A stretch of 64,000 nucleotides of DNA from an uncultured Haliea sp. (lineage in GTDB: Bacteria; Pseudomonadota; Gammaproteobacteria; Pseudomonadales; Halieaceae). The notes under the pieces are model-generated. The model made no database searches, had not been told where the DNA came from, and worked only from the letters and a program-made list of their open reading frames with translations. This document shows positions 31,764 through 40,283 of this stretch, in pieces. Both the position numbers and the translations under genes were made by a program. Where the stretch lies: NCBI GenBank assembly GCA_913061145.1, contig CAJXUQ010000002.1, forward strand, positions 124,001 to 188,000, in the 5' to 3' direction. The first letter of the stretch is position 1, and each line of letters begins with the position of its first letter.

Positions 31764-32300
31764 ATGTTGACCGACCCCCTTCCCGCGTCGCTGGACGTCC
31801 GCAAGGCTGCCACGCGTGGCGCGACCATCAGGGGCACGCTCAAACCGCTGGAATTGCCTCGTTTTCGGGATCTGCTGGCCGCAGACGAGGGTGTTGTTGA
31901 AGCGGAGTTGGCGCTGTCCAGGGATGAGGAGGGCAGGTACGTTGTGCGGGTGGTGACTGACAGTGCGGTCACGGTTACCTGCCAGCGGTGCCTGCGGCCC
32001 ATGTCGGCTGCGCTACATTCGGAGAGCACCCTCGCGGTGGTCTGGACGGATGAGCAGGCCCGTCATTTGCCGGCGAGTCTCGACCCACTGATAGCCGGTG
32101 AGGAAGAGGTTTCGCTGCGGGAACTGGTCGAGGATGAGCTGATTCTGGCAATGCCGCCGTTCAGCTATCACGAGCAGGCGGAATGCAACACAGTTTTGGC
32201 GGACCTCGCCGCGGAGCGCGTAGCAGACGAGCCCGTCGACAGGCCCAACCCGTTTGACGTGCTGGCGCAGTTAAAGCCCGGCGATACCCATCAGGAGTAA
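31764..32300 (+). CDS. yceD: YceD family 23S rRNA accumulation protein (DUF177)
   Basis: 178-residue protein needed in E. coli and plants for normal 23S rRNA levels and placed next to rpmF throughout bacteria. It contains the conserved zinc-like pair in VTCQRCLRPM (near residue 76), the acidic segment REL-VEDELILAMP, and the C-terminal NPFDVLAQLK. The start aligns with E. coli YceD at its first residues (PASLDVRKAA versus a similar LTLDPVRTA). The gene appears to be translated from a leaderless message. It is separated from rpmF by 3 bp. Confidence 0.92.
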   Translation: MLTDPLPASLDVRKAATRGATIRGTLKPLELPRFRDLLAADEGVVEAELALSRDEEGRYVVRVVTDSAVTVTCQRCLRPMSAALHSESTLAVVWTDEQARHLPASLDPLIAGEEEVSLRELVEDELILAMPPFSYHEQAECNTVLADLAAERVADEPVDRPNPFDVLAQLKPGDTHQE

Positions 32301-32303
32301 GAC

Positions 32304-32486
32304 ATGGCTGTTCAACAGGACAAGAAATCACGTTCACGCCGCGGCATGCGTCGTTCACACGACTCACTTTCCGGCCCGACGCTGAGCGTCGACCAGACCT
32401 CCGGTGAAACCCACCGTCGTCACCATGTGACGGCAGATGGCTTCTACCGCGGCAAGAAAGTGGTCAACACCGGCAACGACGAGTAA
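32304..32486 (+). CDS. rpmF: 50S ribosomal protein L32
   Basis: 60-residue ribosomal protein of the large subunit. [20 protein letters not shown] at the start and [18 protein letters not shown] near the end are typical of the cysteine-free, zinc-independent L32 of gammaproteobacteria. Directly follows yceD. A strong terminator follows, and plsX is not present downstream. Confidence 0.97.
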   Translation: MAVQQDKKSRSRRGMRRSHDSLSGPTLSVDQTSGETHRRHHVTADGFYRGKKVVNTGNDE

Positions 32487-32548
32487 GTCCGTTCCGGCTG
32501 GCACTGCAGGCTGTTCACAGTCTACGTGTCGGTAATGGTAGCGAAATC

Positions 32549-32574
32549 AAAACGGGAGCCCAGGCTCCCGTTTT
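32549..32574 (+). terminator. Terminator after rpmF
   Basis: AAAACGGGAGC (ending 32559), short loop, GCTCCCGTTTT (from 32564). The symmetric A- and T-runs allow it to work in both directions, but on the plus strand it ends yceD-rpmF. Confidence 0.88.
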
Positions 32575-32669
32575 GCATTTTCAGGCTGGCGCGCGCTGGC
32601 TGTTCTACACTGGCGGTAACCGGCGCGACCGTCGCCGGTACCGTGTAAACGTTAGAGGGTGCTATTGAT

Positions 32670-33617
32670 ATGACGTTGAGTCACTGTGCATTTGTGTTTC
32701 CCGGCCAGGGGTCACAGAAAGTCGGCATGCTTGCCGGTGCTCACGCTGCCTTCCCGGCGGTGCGCGAGACCTTTGATGAAGCCTCCGCGGCGCTCGGTAT
32801 GGACGTGTGGGGTCTGGTGCAGGAGGGGCCACAGGAGGCTCTGAATCTCACGGCTACCACACAGCCCATCCTGCTGACCGCCAGTGTCGCCCTGTGGCGC
32901 GCCTGGCGCGCGGCGGGCGGCGCGGAACCCGCCTTGCTCGCCGGGCACAGCCTCGGCGAATTTTCTGCACTGGTCTGCGCCGGTTCGCTCGCTTTTGACG
33001 ATGCCGTGCGCCTGGTACGCCAGCGCGGTGAGTTCATGCAGACAGCGGTCCCGGTAGGCGAGGGCGGCATGGCGGCGATCATCGGTTTGGACGATGAGAG
33101 TATCAACCGTATTTGTGGCGAGGTGAGCGCCGCGGGCGACGGCGAGGTGGCTGCGGTCAATTTCAACTCGCCTGGTCAAGTGGTGATTGCCGGCCACGCC
33201 GCGGCGGTCGAGCAGGCGTCCGCGGCGCTGAAAGCCGCGGGGGCAAAGCGCGCGATGCCGCTGCCGGTCTCCGCACCTTTCCATACGTCGCTGATGCGTC
33301 CGGCCGGCGAGCGACTCGCCGAGGTGTTGGCCTCTATTGCAATTCAGGCGCCCGCCATACCCGTCGTGCACAATGTTCATGCACGACCCGAATCCGACCC
33401 CGAGCGCATTCGCAGCCTGTTGGTAGAGCAGATCTACAGTCCCGTCCAGTGGACGGCATGCGTTGCCTACATGGCGGCGCAGGGCGTCACGCAGGTGGTG
33501 GAGTGTGGCCCGGGCAAGGTGCTGAGCGGACTCAACAAGCGCATCGACGGTGCGTTGCAGAGTCACTCACTGGAAGAGCCCACAGGGCTTGCCGATACGC
33601 TTGCGGCCCTGGCCTGA
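32670..33617 (+). CDS. fabD: Malonyl-CoA:ACP transacylase
   Basis: Loads malonyl groups onto acyl carrier protein for fatty acid elongation. The 315-residue product begins with the FPGQGSQKVGML motif, carries the nucleophilic serine in AGHSLGEFSALV near residue 92, Arg and His partners downstream (APFHTSLM near residue 203), and ends like other FabD proteins. It starts 183 bp after rpmF. In most relatives plsX, and in Enterobacteria also fabH, would lie between; here neither does. Followed by fabG after 36 bp. Confidence 0.96.
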   Translation: MTLSHCAFVFPGQGSQKVGMLAGAHAAFPAVRETFDEASAALGMDVWGLVQEGPQEALNLTATTQPILLTASVALWRAWRAAGGAEPALLAGHSLGEFSALVCAGSLAFDDAVRLVRQRGEFMQTAVPVGEGGMAAIIGLDDESINRICGEVSAAGDGEVAAVNFNSPGQVVIAGHAAAVEQASAALKAAGAKRAMPLPVSAPFHTSLMRPAGERLAEVLASIAIQAPAIPVVHNVHARPESDPERIRSLLVEQIYSPVQWTACVAYMAAQGVTQVVECGPGKVLSGLNKRIDGALQSHSLEEPTGLADTLAALA

Positions 33618-33653
33618 GCAGATCTGGAACAGCAATAAGGAAGGGGAGCAGGG

Positions 33654-34397
33654 ATGAGTGAGGAAAAGAAAGTTGCGCTGGTGACGGGTGCCAGCCGTGG
33701 CATTGGCCGTGCTATCGCGGAACAGCTTGCAGCCGATGGGTATGTCGTCGTGGGCACCGCGACCACTGAAGCGGGAGCCGCTGCCATCGGTGAGTATCTT
33801 CGGGACGGCGGTTTCGAGGGCTGTGGCATGACGCTGGATGTGGCTGACCAGGCTGCCGTCGAGGATGTGGTCAAGGGTATCAGCGCGCAATTCGGCGCGC
33901 CGCTGGTACTGGTCAACAATGCGGGTATCACGCGCGACAATATTCTGATGCGCATGAAGGCAGAGGAATGGCAGGCCGTCATCGACACCAACCTGAGCGC
34001 GGTCTACCGGGTCAGCAAGGCCTGCCTGCGTGGCATGACCAAGGCCCGCTGGGGTCGAATCGTGAATATCACGTCGGTAGTGGGCGCAATGGGTAATGCC
34101 GGGCAGAGCAACTACGCGGCGAGCAAGGCGGGTGTGGAGGGTTTTTCGCGGGCGCTGGCGCGTGAACTGGGCTCCCGCGCCGTGACGGTCAACTGTGTCG
34201 CTCCGGGCTTTATTGATACCGATATGACGCGTGCACTGAGTGACGAACAGCGTGAGGCGATGCTCGGCCAGATTCCCCTCGCACGTCTCGGCGAGGCACG
34301 GGAAATCGGTGCCCTGGTGGCTTTTCTGTGCGGGGAGCACGCGGGTTATATCACCGGCGAGACTATCCATATCAACGGTGGCATGAACATGGCGTAA
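33654..34397 (+). CDS. fabG: 3-oxoacyl-[ACP] reductase
   Basis: NADPH-dependent reduction of beta-ketoacyl-ACP. A classical SDR of 247 residues: cofactor motif GASRGIGRAIAE near residue 14, NNAG near 88, the catalytic Ser in NITSVVG near 139 and Tyr/Lys in SNYAASKAG near 152-156. The C-terminal signature is GETIHINGGMNM. In the fab cluster between fabD and acpP. Confidence 0.96.
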   Translation: MSEEKKVALVTGASRGIGRAIAEQLAADGYVVVGTATTEAGAAAIGEYLRDGGFEGCGMTLDVADQAAVEDVVKGISAQFGAPLVLVNNAGITRDNILMRMKAEEWQAVIDTNLSAVYRVSKACLRGMTKARWGRIVNITSVVGAMGNAGQSNYAASKAGVEGFSRALARELGSRAVTVNCVAPGFIDTDMTRALSDEQREAMLGQIPLARLGEAREIGALVAFLCGEHAGYITGETIHINGGMNMA

Positions 34398-34472
34398 GGG
34401 ATGCGGCGCCGCGTTGCCGCATGCTGGCGGTCGGCGCCCAAAAAAAATTTATTACTCCGGCGCAAAACAGAG

Positions 34473-34478
34473 TAAAAT
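34473..34478 (+). promoter_or_regulatory. Probable -10 box of acpP
   Basis: TAAAAT followed directly by GCGC, about 62 bp before the acpP start. A good -35 box is not seen (TTATTA at 34449 would give an 18-bp spacer). An own promoter for acpP is usual because much more ACP than other Fab proteins is needed. Confidence 0.45.
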
Positions 34479-34539
34479 GCGCTCTTGGGCCGGGTGACCA
34501 GGTTTCATTCAGACTTTTTTGTCAGGAGTTATACATAAA

Positions 34540-34776
34540 ATGAGCAGCATTGAAGAACGCGTAAAAAAGATCGTCGCAGAGCAGCTTGGCGTCAAGGAAG
34601 AAGAAGTTCAGACGGAAGCGTCTTTTGTCGAAGACCTGGGCGCGGATTCACTGGACACGGTGGAACTGGTGATGGCTCTGGAAGAAGAGTTTGAAACCGA
34701 GATTCCCGATGAAGAAGCCGAGAAGATCACTACGGTGAAGTTGGCTATCGACTACATCAAGGAAAATCTCGCCTGA
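34540..34776 (+). CDS. acpP: Acyl carrier protein
   Basis: 78-residue acidic carrier of growing acyl chains. The serine that receives 4'-phosphopantetheine is in [19 protein letters not shown] near residue 37. The ATG at 34540 gives the standard [18 protein letters not shown] start and follows the ribosome site CAGGAG. A hairpin with a short T-run follows, so transcripts may be trimmed before fabF. Confidence 0.98.
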   Translation: MSSIEERVKKIVAEQLGVKEEEVQTEASFVEDLGADSLDTVELVMALEEEFETEIPDEEAEKITTVKLAIDYIKENLA

Positions 34777-34800
34777 GATTGTCCCCGCAGTAACCGGAAG

Positions 34801-34833
34801 AGCCGTTTCTATGTTTTGATAGAGCGGCTTTTC
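34801..34833 (+). terminator. Attenuator-like hairpin between acpP and fabF
   Basis: AGCCG (34801-34805) plus TCTAT pairs with ATAGA plus CGGCT (ending 34829), followed by TTTTC. It lies 25 bp after acpP and 45 bp before fabF. Likely partly terminates, making acpP mRNA more abundant than fabF mRNA. Confidence 0.7.
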
Positions 34834-34877
34834 TTATTTATGCTTCCAGCACCTGATTCAACCGGGGAGTGCGTTCG

Positions 34878-36119
34878 GTGATTGGCAGACGCGTTGTTGT
34901 CACAGGTCTTGGCATGGTGAGCCCACTGGGGCTCGATGTGCAGGAAACCTGGAAAAATATCATTGCCGGCAAAAGCGGTGTCGCACCGATTGTCGCGTTT
35001 GATGTCGAGGCCTACAGCACGCGGTTCAGTGCCAGTGTCAGAGGCTTCGACAGCACGCCGTATTTCAGCGACAAAGACGCCCGTAAAATGGACATCTTTG
35101 TGCAGTTCGGGATGGCCGCCGGGATACAGGCAATGCTGGATTCCGGGCTCGAGGTGACGGACGCCAACGCCCACCGCATTGGCTGTGCCATAGGGTCCGG
35201 CATCGGCGGCATTGGCCAGATCGAGAAAAATACGGAGATCGTGGCGCGCTCCGGGCCACGCAAGATTTCACCCTTCTTTGTGCCCGGTTCCATTATCAAC
35301 ATGATCTCGGGCAATCTCTCTGTCCGTTACAATCTTCAGGGTCCGAATCTCGCTGTGGTCACGGCCTGTACCTCGGGCACGCACAACATCGGCCTCGGTG
35401 CCCGCCTGATTGCCCTCGGCGATGCCGATGCCATGTTGGTGGGCGGTGCGGAGATGGCCACGACGCCTGTCGGCCTCGGGGGTTTTGCCGCCGCCCGGGC
35501 GCTGTCAACGCGCAATGACGATCCGGCAGCGGCTTCGCGTCCCTGGGATCGCGATCGCGACGGCTTTGTGCTGGGTGACGGCGCAGGGGTGTTGATGATC
35601 GAAGAGTATGAGTCGGCGAAAGCGCGGGGTGCCAATATCTACGCGGAAATCACCGGCTTTGGCATGAGCGGCGACGCGTATCACATGACGCTGCCGCCGG
35701 AGGACGGTCGCGGCGCGGCTGCTGCAATGCGCAATGCCATCGCCGATGCCGCGGTATCCGTCGACCAGATTGACTACATCAACGCACACGGCACATCGAC
35801 CAGTGCCGGTGATCTTGCTGAAAGTCGCGCGATCCAGACAGTGCTGGGGGCCGCGTCAGAAGCGGTCGCGGTCAGTTCCACGAAGTCCATGATCGGTCAC
35901 CTGCTGGGTGCTGCGGGGGCCGTGGAGGCCATTTTTTCCATATTGGCCCTGCGCGATCAGGTAGCCCCTCCGACCATCAACCTCGACAATCCGGACGAGG
36001 GTTGCGTTCTCAATTACGTGCCGCATACCGCACAGGAGCGCCGTATCCGGCACGCGCTCTCCAACTCCTTCGGCTTCGGCGGCACCAACGGGTCCCTGCT
36101 GTTCAGTCAGCTCGGCTGA
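34878..36119 (+). CDS. fabF: 3-oxoacyl-[ACP] synthase II (KAS II)
   Basis: Condensing enzyme that elongates acyl-ACP with malonyl-ACP and adjusts membrane fluidity. The 413-residue product matches E. coli FabF in length. The catalytic cysteine lies in [12 protein letters not shown] near residue 163 and the histidines in [11 protein letters not shown] near residue 302 and [13 protein letters not shown] near residue 340. GTG 34878 is chosen because GGGGAG is 8 nt upstream; the GTG at 34869 overlaps that site. Last fab gene of the cluster; pabC follows after 10 bp. Confidence 0.95.
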   Translation: MIGRRVVVTGLGMVSPLGLDVQETWKNIIAGKSGVAPIVAFDVEAYSTRFSASVRGFDSTPYFSDKDARKMDIFVQFGMAAGIQAMLDSGLEVTDANAHRIGCAIGSGIGGIGQIEKNTEIVARSGPRKISPFFVPGSIINMISGNLSVRYNLQGPNLAVVTACTSGTHNIGLGARLIALGDADAMLVGGAEMATTPVGLGGFAAARALSTRNDDPAAASRPWDRDRDGFVLGDGAGVLMIEEYESAKARGANIYAEITGFGMSGDAYHMTLPPEDGRGAAAAMRNAIADAAVSVDQIDYINAHGTSTSAGDLAESRAIQTVLGAASEAVAVSSTKSMIGHLLGAAGAVEAIFSILALRDQVAPPTINLDNPDEGCVLNYVPHTAQERRIRHALSNSFGFGGTNGSLLFSQLG

Positions 36120-36129
36120 TGCCGGCCGG

Positions 36130-36969
36130 GTGGTAGTTGCGGCCCAGACATGGATTGACGGCACACCCGGCGACGCACTGCAGTTGCCGGATCGGGCGTT
36201 CGCCTACGGCGATGGGGTCTTTGAAACCATGCTCCTGCGGGACGGTCAACCGGTGTTGGCCAGCCTCCACTTTGATCGACTGGCTATCGGCTTGGCGTGT
36301 TTGCGTATGCCGGAGGCACTGCCGCTTGCCCGGCAGCACCTCGATACCGTTCTGGATTCCCTGCGCGCAGTGAAAGGCTACGCAGCGCTGCGCCTGACAG
36401 TGTCGCGAGGCACGGGGCCGCGGGGCTATGCGCCGCCGCAGGTGGCCACACCGCGGGTTGTCATCAGCGTGTCAGAGATGGCGTACGACCCGTCAGTGTT
36501 CCCGGAACCCGCCACGCTCGGGGAGACACAGGTCCGGTGGGGCAAGCAGCCGCAGTTGGCGGGCGTGAAACACCTGAACCGACTGGAACAGGTGCTGGCC
36601 GCTGCCGACGCGATGGAGGCTGGGGTGGACGAGGTGCTGATGCTGGATCAGTCTGGTGCACCGCTGTCGGTGTCCTCGGGCAATCTGTTTCTGGTGGCGG
36701 GCAAGCGGCTCCTCACACCCATCTTGCTTGATGCGGGGATCGCCGGTACCCGCCGTCGCCTGCTGCTGGATCACCTTGCGTCAGCCTGCGGTCTGCAGGC
36801 GGCGGAATCCCGGCTACAGCTGCACCAGCTGCTGGCGGCCAATGAAGTGTTCTATTGCAACGCCCTCACCGGTCTGCGGCCGGTAGGCGGGTTTCGCGAT
36901 CGCAACTGGGGTCTGCACCCTGTCACCCGGCGCTTGCATGCCGCTTATGGCGAGTGGCTGCAGCGGTGA
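36130..36969 (+). CDS. pabC: Aminodeoxychorismate lyase
   Basis: PLP enzyme that turns 4-amino-4-deoxychorismate into p-aminobenzoate and pyruvate for folate synthesis. The 279-residue product is a class IV aminotransferase-fold protein with DRAFAYGDGVFETMLLRDG near residues 20-38. The PLP lysine is in GVKHLNRLEQVLAA near residue 145, and SSGNLFLV is near 185. Starts with GTG. Ends overlapping mltG by GTGA. The fabF-pabC-mltG-tmk-holB order is conserved. Confidence 0.93.
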   Translation: MVVAAQTWIDGTPGDALQLPDRAFAYGDGVFETMLLRDGQPVLASLHFDRLAIGLACLRMPEALPLARQHLDTVLDSLRAVKGYAALRLTVSRGTGPRGYAPPQVATPRVVISVSEMAYDPSVFPEPATLGETQVRWGKQPQLAGVKHLNRLEQVLAAADAMEAGVDEVLMLDQSGAPLSVSSGNLFLVAGKRLLTPILLDAGIAGTRRRLLLDHLASACGLQAAESRLQLHQLLAANEVFYCNALTGLRPVGGFRDRNWGLHPVTRRLHAAYGEWLQR

Positions 36970-38003
36970 CGCGCTGGCGCCGTCCGTTGCTACTGGCGCT
37001 GGTTCTGGCGGTCCTCTTTGCCCTGCTCGTGGCACGTGAGGCCTGGCAGAGGTGGCAGGCCCCCCTGCGCCTGCCGGAGTCGGGGCTGCTGCTCACGGTA
37101 CACCCGGGAGACAGCTTGCGCTCGGTAGCCGAGCGTCTGCAGGCGGAGGGCGTATTGCCGCACCCGGAGCTGTTGCTGCTCTGGGCGCGCTACCACCGGC
37201 TCGATGCCCGGATTCGGCGGGGGGAGTACGCGCTGGAGCCCGGGCTCACGGCTGAAAGCCTGTTGGCGCTGCTGGTCAGTGGGCGCGTAGTGCAGTACCA
37301 GGTGACGCTTCCCGAGGGCATCGTAGTGGCACAGGCGCTTGCCATTCTGCAGCGCGAGAGTGCGCTGGAGAGCGTCCTGTCAGGGCCGGATGATGCCAGG
37401 TTGTTGCAGCTCGTCGCACCGCACGAGGCGGTCGAGGGTCTGTTTCTGCCGGAAACCTACCGCTATGAGCGCGGCGACAGCGATCTCGATATCCTGCGTC
37501 GTGCACACCGCGCCCTGTTGGAAGCGCTGGAACAGGAGTGGGCAATACGCGACGCGGATCTGCCCTATGACTCCCCCTACGAAGCCCTGATCATGGCCTC
37601 CATTATAGAGCGTGAAACCGGTGTACCCGAAGAGCGGGGAGAAATTGCGGGGGTGTTTGTGCGTCGCTTGCAGCGTGGTATGCGGCTGCAAACCGACCCG
37701 ACCATCATTTACGGGTTGGGTGATGCCTTCGATGGCAATCTGCGCCGCAGCCACCTGCTGGACGCGGACAATCTCTTCAATACCTACCGGCACGCTGGGC
37801 TGCCACCGACACCGATCGCCTTGCCCGGGCGTGCGGCACTGCAGGCCGCTCTGCAGCCCGCGGCGGGTGAAACCCTGTTTTTCGTCGCGCGTGGTGATGG
37901 CAGCCACGAGTTCAATACCACGCTTGAAGGGCATGAGCGTGCCGTGCGTAAATACCAGCTGCAACGGCGCGAAGATTACCGTTCATCTCCGGAGAGTCCC
38001 TGA
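36966..38003 (+). CDS. mltG: Endolytic transglycosylase MltG (YceG family)
   Basis: Inner-membrane enzyme that cuts nascent peptidoglycan strands and sets glycan length. The 345-residue product has one N-terminal helix (LLLALVLAVLFALLVA, near residues 8-23), a LysM-like region (LTVHPGDSLRSVAERLQAEGVL) and the catalytic YceG domain. The catalytic Glu is in MASIIERETGVPEERG near residue 218, and LQTDPTIIYGLG is just after it. GTG 36966 overlaps the pabC stop (GTGA), the expected coupling. The open frame extends 111 bp upstream in pabC without similarity. Confidence 0.95.
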   Translation: MTRWRRPLLLALVLAVLFALLVAREAWQRWQAPLRLPESGLLLTVHPGDSLRSVAERLQAEGVLPHPELLLLWARYHRLDARIRRGEYALEPGLTAESLLALLVSGRVVQYQVTLPEGIVVAQALAILQRESALESVLSGPDDARLLQLVAPHEAVEGLFLPETYRYERGDSDLDILRRAHRALLEALEQEWAIRDADLPYDSPYEALIMASIIERETGVPEERGEIAGVFVRRLQRGMRLQTDPTIIYGLGDAFDGNLRRSHLLDADNLFNTYRHAGLPPTPIALPGRAALQAALQPAAGETLFFVARGDGSHEFNTTLEGHERAVRKYQLQRREDYRSSPESP

Positions 38004-38005
38004 CC

Positions 38006-38665
38006 ATGGTCACAGCACGCGGTCTGTTTATCACCGTCGAAGGCGGTGAAGGTGCAGGAAAATCCACCAATATTGCCTGTATTCAGGCCTATTTAGAGGC
38101 TCGTGGCGTGGACCTCGTGGTGACACGCGAGCCCGGTGGCACCCGTCTGGGTGAAGATATCCGCGCAGTGCTGCTGCGCCCGAGAGAGGAGCCCGTGGTA
38201 CCGATGGCCGAGTTGCTGCTGCTGTTTGCGGCGCGCGCCCAGCACCTGCAGGATGTCATACAGCCCGCGCTGCACGCCGGCAAGTGGGTGATCTGCGATC
38301 GCTTCACCGATGCCAGCTACGCTTACCAGTGTGGCGGTCGCGGGTTGCCGGCCGCAACCGTGCGCGCGCTGGAAACGCTGGTGCAGGGGGAGTTGCGGCC
38401 TGACTACACGCTCCTGCTCGATGCGCCCGTAGCCACGGGGCTTGAGCGTGTCAGGGGCCGCGGTGAGCTGGACCGCTTCGAGCGCGAGGAACTGGCTTTT
38501 TTTGAGCGTGTACGCGATACCTATCTGCAACTCGCCCGGGAGAGCAGCGGTCGCTATCACGTTGTCGATGCCAGTCAGCCGCTGGCCGCGGTGCAGACGC
38601 GCATTGAGGAGATATGCGCGGAGCTGTTCGCCTGCTGGGCACCGCGACACCCGGTGGCAAAATGA
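38006..38665 (+). CDS. tmk: Thymidylate kinase
   Basis: Phosphorylates dTMP to dTDP. The 219-residue product has the P-loop EGGEGAGKST (residues about 11-20), the DR(F/Y) motif CDRFTDASYAYQ near residue 98 and a lid region around LERVRGRGELDRFE. Three bp after mltG; its end overlaps holB by ATGA. Confidence 0.96.
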   Translation: MVTARGLFITVEGGEGAGKSTNIACIQAYLEARGVDLVVTREPGGTRLGEDIRAVLLRPREEPVVPMAELLLLFAARAQHLQDVIQPALHAGKWVICDRFTDASYAYQCGGRGLPAATVRALETLVQGELRPDYTLLLDAPVATGLERVRGRGELDRFEREELAFFERVRDTYLQLARESSGRYHVVDASQPLAAVQTRIEEICAELFACWAPRHPVAK

Positions 38666-39666
38666 ACCTGCAGGACCTGCCTGAAGTCAGCGTACCTTTG
38701 CCATGGCAGGCTGAGGCCTGGGCGCGGCTGCAGGAGCAGGTCAGTCGCCAACAGCTCCCACACGCGCTGCTTCTTGCTGGCCCGGCGGGCGTCGGCAAAC
38801 AGCGGCTGGCGTTGGCACTGGCGCGCTATCTGCTATGCCACCAACCCGTCGCCGGCCACAACTGTGGCGCGTGCAGGGCCTGCTGTTTCAGTCAGTCGGG
38901 CAGTCACGGTGACTTTCGCTGGCTGCAACCGGAAGGCTCCAGCAAGGTGATACGCATTGAGCAGGTGAGAGAGGCGGTTGCCTTTGTCTACCGCACGGCG
39001 GGGTTCGGCGCACGCAAGGTTGTGGTCCTCAGCCCGGCCGAGCGACTGTCGCACGGCGCTGCCAACGCACTCCTGAAAGGACTGGAGGAGCCTTCTGCAG
39101 ACACTCACCTGATCCTGATCGCGGAGCGTTTGCAGGGCATGCCAGCAACAGTGCGTTCCCGCTGCCAATTGCTAAAACTGCCCCTCCCGGGCCCTGATCA
39201 GTGCCTGCCGTGGCTGCAGCGCGTCACTGGTGACGAGGCGGGTGCGGCTGACCTGCTCGCACTCGCCGGCGGCGTGCCGCTGCTCGCAGAGCAGTTGTTT
39301 ACCGAAGGCGGCGCCGGACCCCTGCGGGAGCGCCGCACCGCGTTGGGCGACCTGGCCCGGGGCAGGGCAACGGTACCGGTTGTGGCGGCGCGCTTCGCCC
39401 AGCTGGAGCTCACCCAGGCGCTGCGCGACATCGCCCTGTTTCTACAGTTGTACTTGTGCCGGCAGGATCAGGCTGCGCTGCGCAGGGCGCAGCCGCTGTT
39501 TCACCTGCTTGACCGCCTGCAAGCGCTGCAGGCGGCTATCGCCGCCGGCTCCAACCCGAATCCACAGTTGGCGCTGGAAAGTGTGCTGATCAGTCTGGCG
39601 GATGGCTTTGGTGTGATGCGCAGCGGTGCTACCATGCGTCCGTCTTCAGAGGAGATCGCACCATGA
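38662..39666 (+). CDS. holB: DNA polymerase III subunit delta'
   Basis: Clamp-loader subunit that helps place the beta clamp on primed DNA. The 334-residue AAA+-fold protein has a P-loop-like GPAGVGKQRLALALA near residue 39 and a four-cysteine zinc module (CHQPVAGHNCGACRAC, near residues 57-72). LLKGLEEP stands in place of the Walker B/sensor region and is followed by a C-terminal helical collar. Start at ATG 38662 overlapping the tmk stop. Coupled to pilZ by ATGA at its end. Confidence 0.93.
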   Translation: MNLQDLPEVSVPLPWQAEAWARLQEQVSRQQLPHALLLAGPAGVGKQRLALALARYLLCHQPVAGHNCGACRACCFSQSGSHGDFRWLQPEGSSKVIRIEQVREAVAFVYRTAGFGARKVVVLSPAERLSHGAANALLKGLEEPSADTHLILIAERLQGMPATVRSRCQLLKLPLPGPDQCLPWLQRVTGDEAGAADLLALAGGVPLLAEQLFTEGGAGPLRERRTALGDLARGRATVPVVAARFAQLELTQALRDIALFLQLYLCRQDQAALRRAQPLFHLLDRLQALQAAIAAGSNPNPQLALESVLISLADGFGVMRSGATMRPSSEEIAP

Positions 39667-40016
39667 GTGATTCTGCAGCGGGTAGCCGCAACGGGATTCT
39701 GTCGCTCACCATCAAGGACAAAGCCGTGCTGTATTCGGCGTATATGCCCTTTCTGCATAACGGCGGACTGTTCGTGCCCACCAACAAAACCTACAAGGTG
39801 GGGGACGAGGTCTTCATGTTGCTGACCCTGATGGACGAGCCGGAGAAAATACCGATCTCCGGCAAGGTCGTGTGGGTCACGCCCCGGGGCGCGCAGGGTA
39901 ACCGCACAGCAGGTATCGGCGTGCAGTTCAGTGAACAGGATGCCGCCGCCAACAGCAAGATCGAGAACCATCTCGCGGGGTCGCTGGGATCGGATCGTCC
40001 GACCCATACCATGTAG
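39663..40016 (+). CDS. pilZ: PilZ domain protein, type IV pilus assembly PilZ
   Basis: 117-residue single PilZ domain. It lacks the RxxxR c-di-GMP motif before the barrel and instead has YSAYMPFLHNGGLFVPT near residues 21-37, as in the Pseudomonas PilZ needed for type IV pili, which works through partners such as FimX/PilB without binding the nucleotide. G-K-V-V-W-V-T-P and GIGVQFSEQD complete the barrel. The holB-pilZ order is conserved; tatD, usual next in Pseudomonas, is not here. Confidence 0.92.
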   Translation: MSDSAAGSRNGILSLTIKDKAVLYSAYMPFLHNGGLFVPTNKTYKVGDEVFMLLTLMDEPEKIPISGKVVWVTPRGAQGNRTAGIGVQFSEQDAAANSKIENHLAGSLGSDRPTHTM

Positions 40017-40045
40017 CCTTGCACGCGGCGTTCAGGTAAAAAAAT

Positions 40046-40063
40046 GGGTCCCGCCAGGGACCC
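40046..40063 (-). terminator. Hairpin downstream of pilZ
   Basis: GGGTCCC (40046-40052), GCCA, GGGACCC (40057-40063). The A-run lies on the left side, so the U-run would be on a minus-strand transcript, although no minus-strand gene is nearby. On the plus strand it is a plain hairpin 29 bp after the pilZ stop and may still end or protect the mRNA. Confidence 0.5.
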
Positions 40064-40283
40064 AAGAAGACCATTAGGAGTGAAACACAAAAGGAATTAC
40101 TTCCCTTTCAGAGCGTTGGGTACGCTCCGAGTAGCTGCTCGCTCGAGTCAGGGGAAAAGCAGCCACGTATTTAGTATCGCCTATCAGTGGTAATTTTCCA
40201 CAGTCTCGAGGCCGAATTATTAGGCTGATTTACGATAAAAACCTTGATACATATTTTAATTTAGAATAAGCGAGCGCTAAACC

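Noticed and set aside
36855-36965. 37-residue N-terminal extension of MltG
   Set aside because: It lies inside pabC; the GTG at 36966 with GTGA overlap precedes the membrane helix as in relatives.
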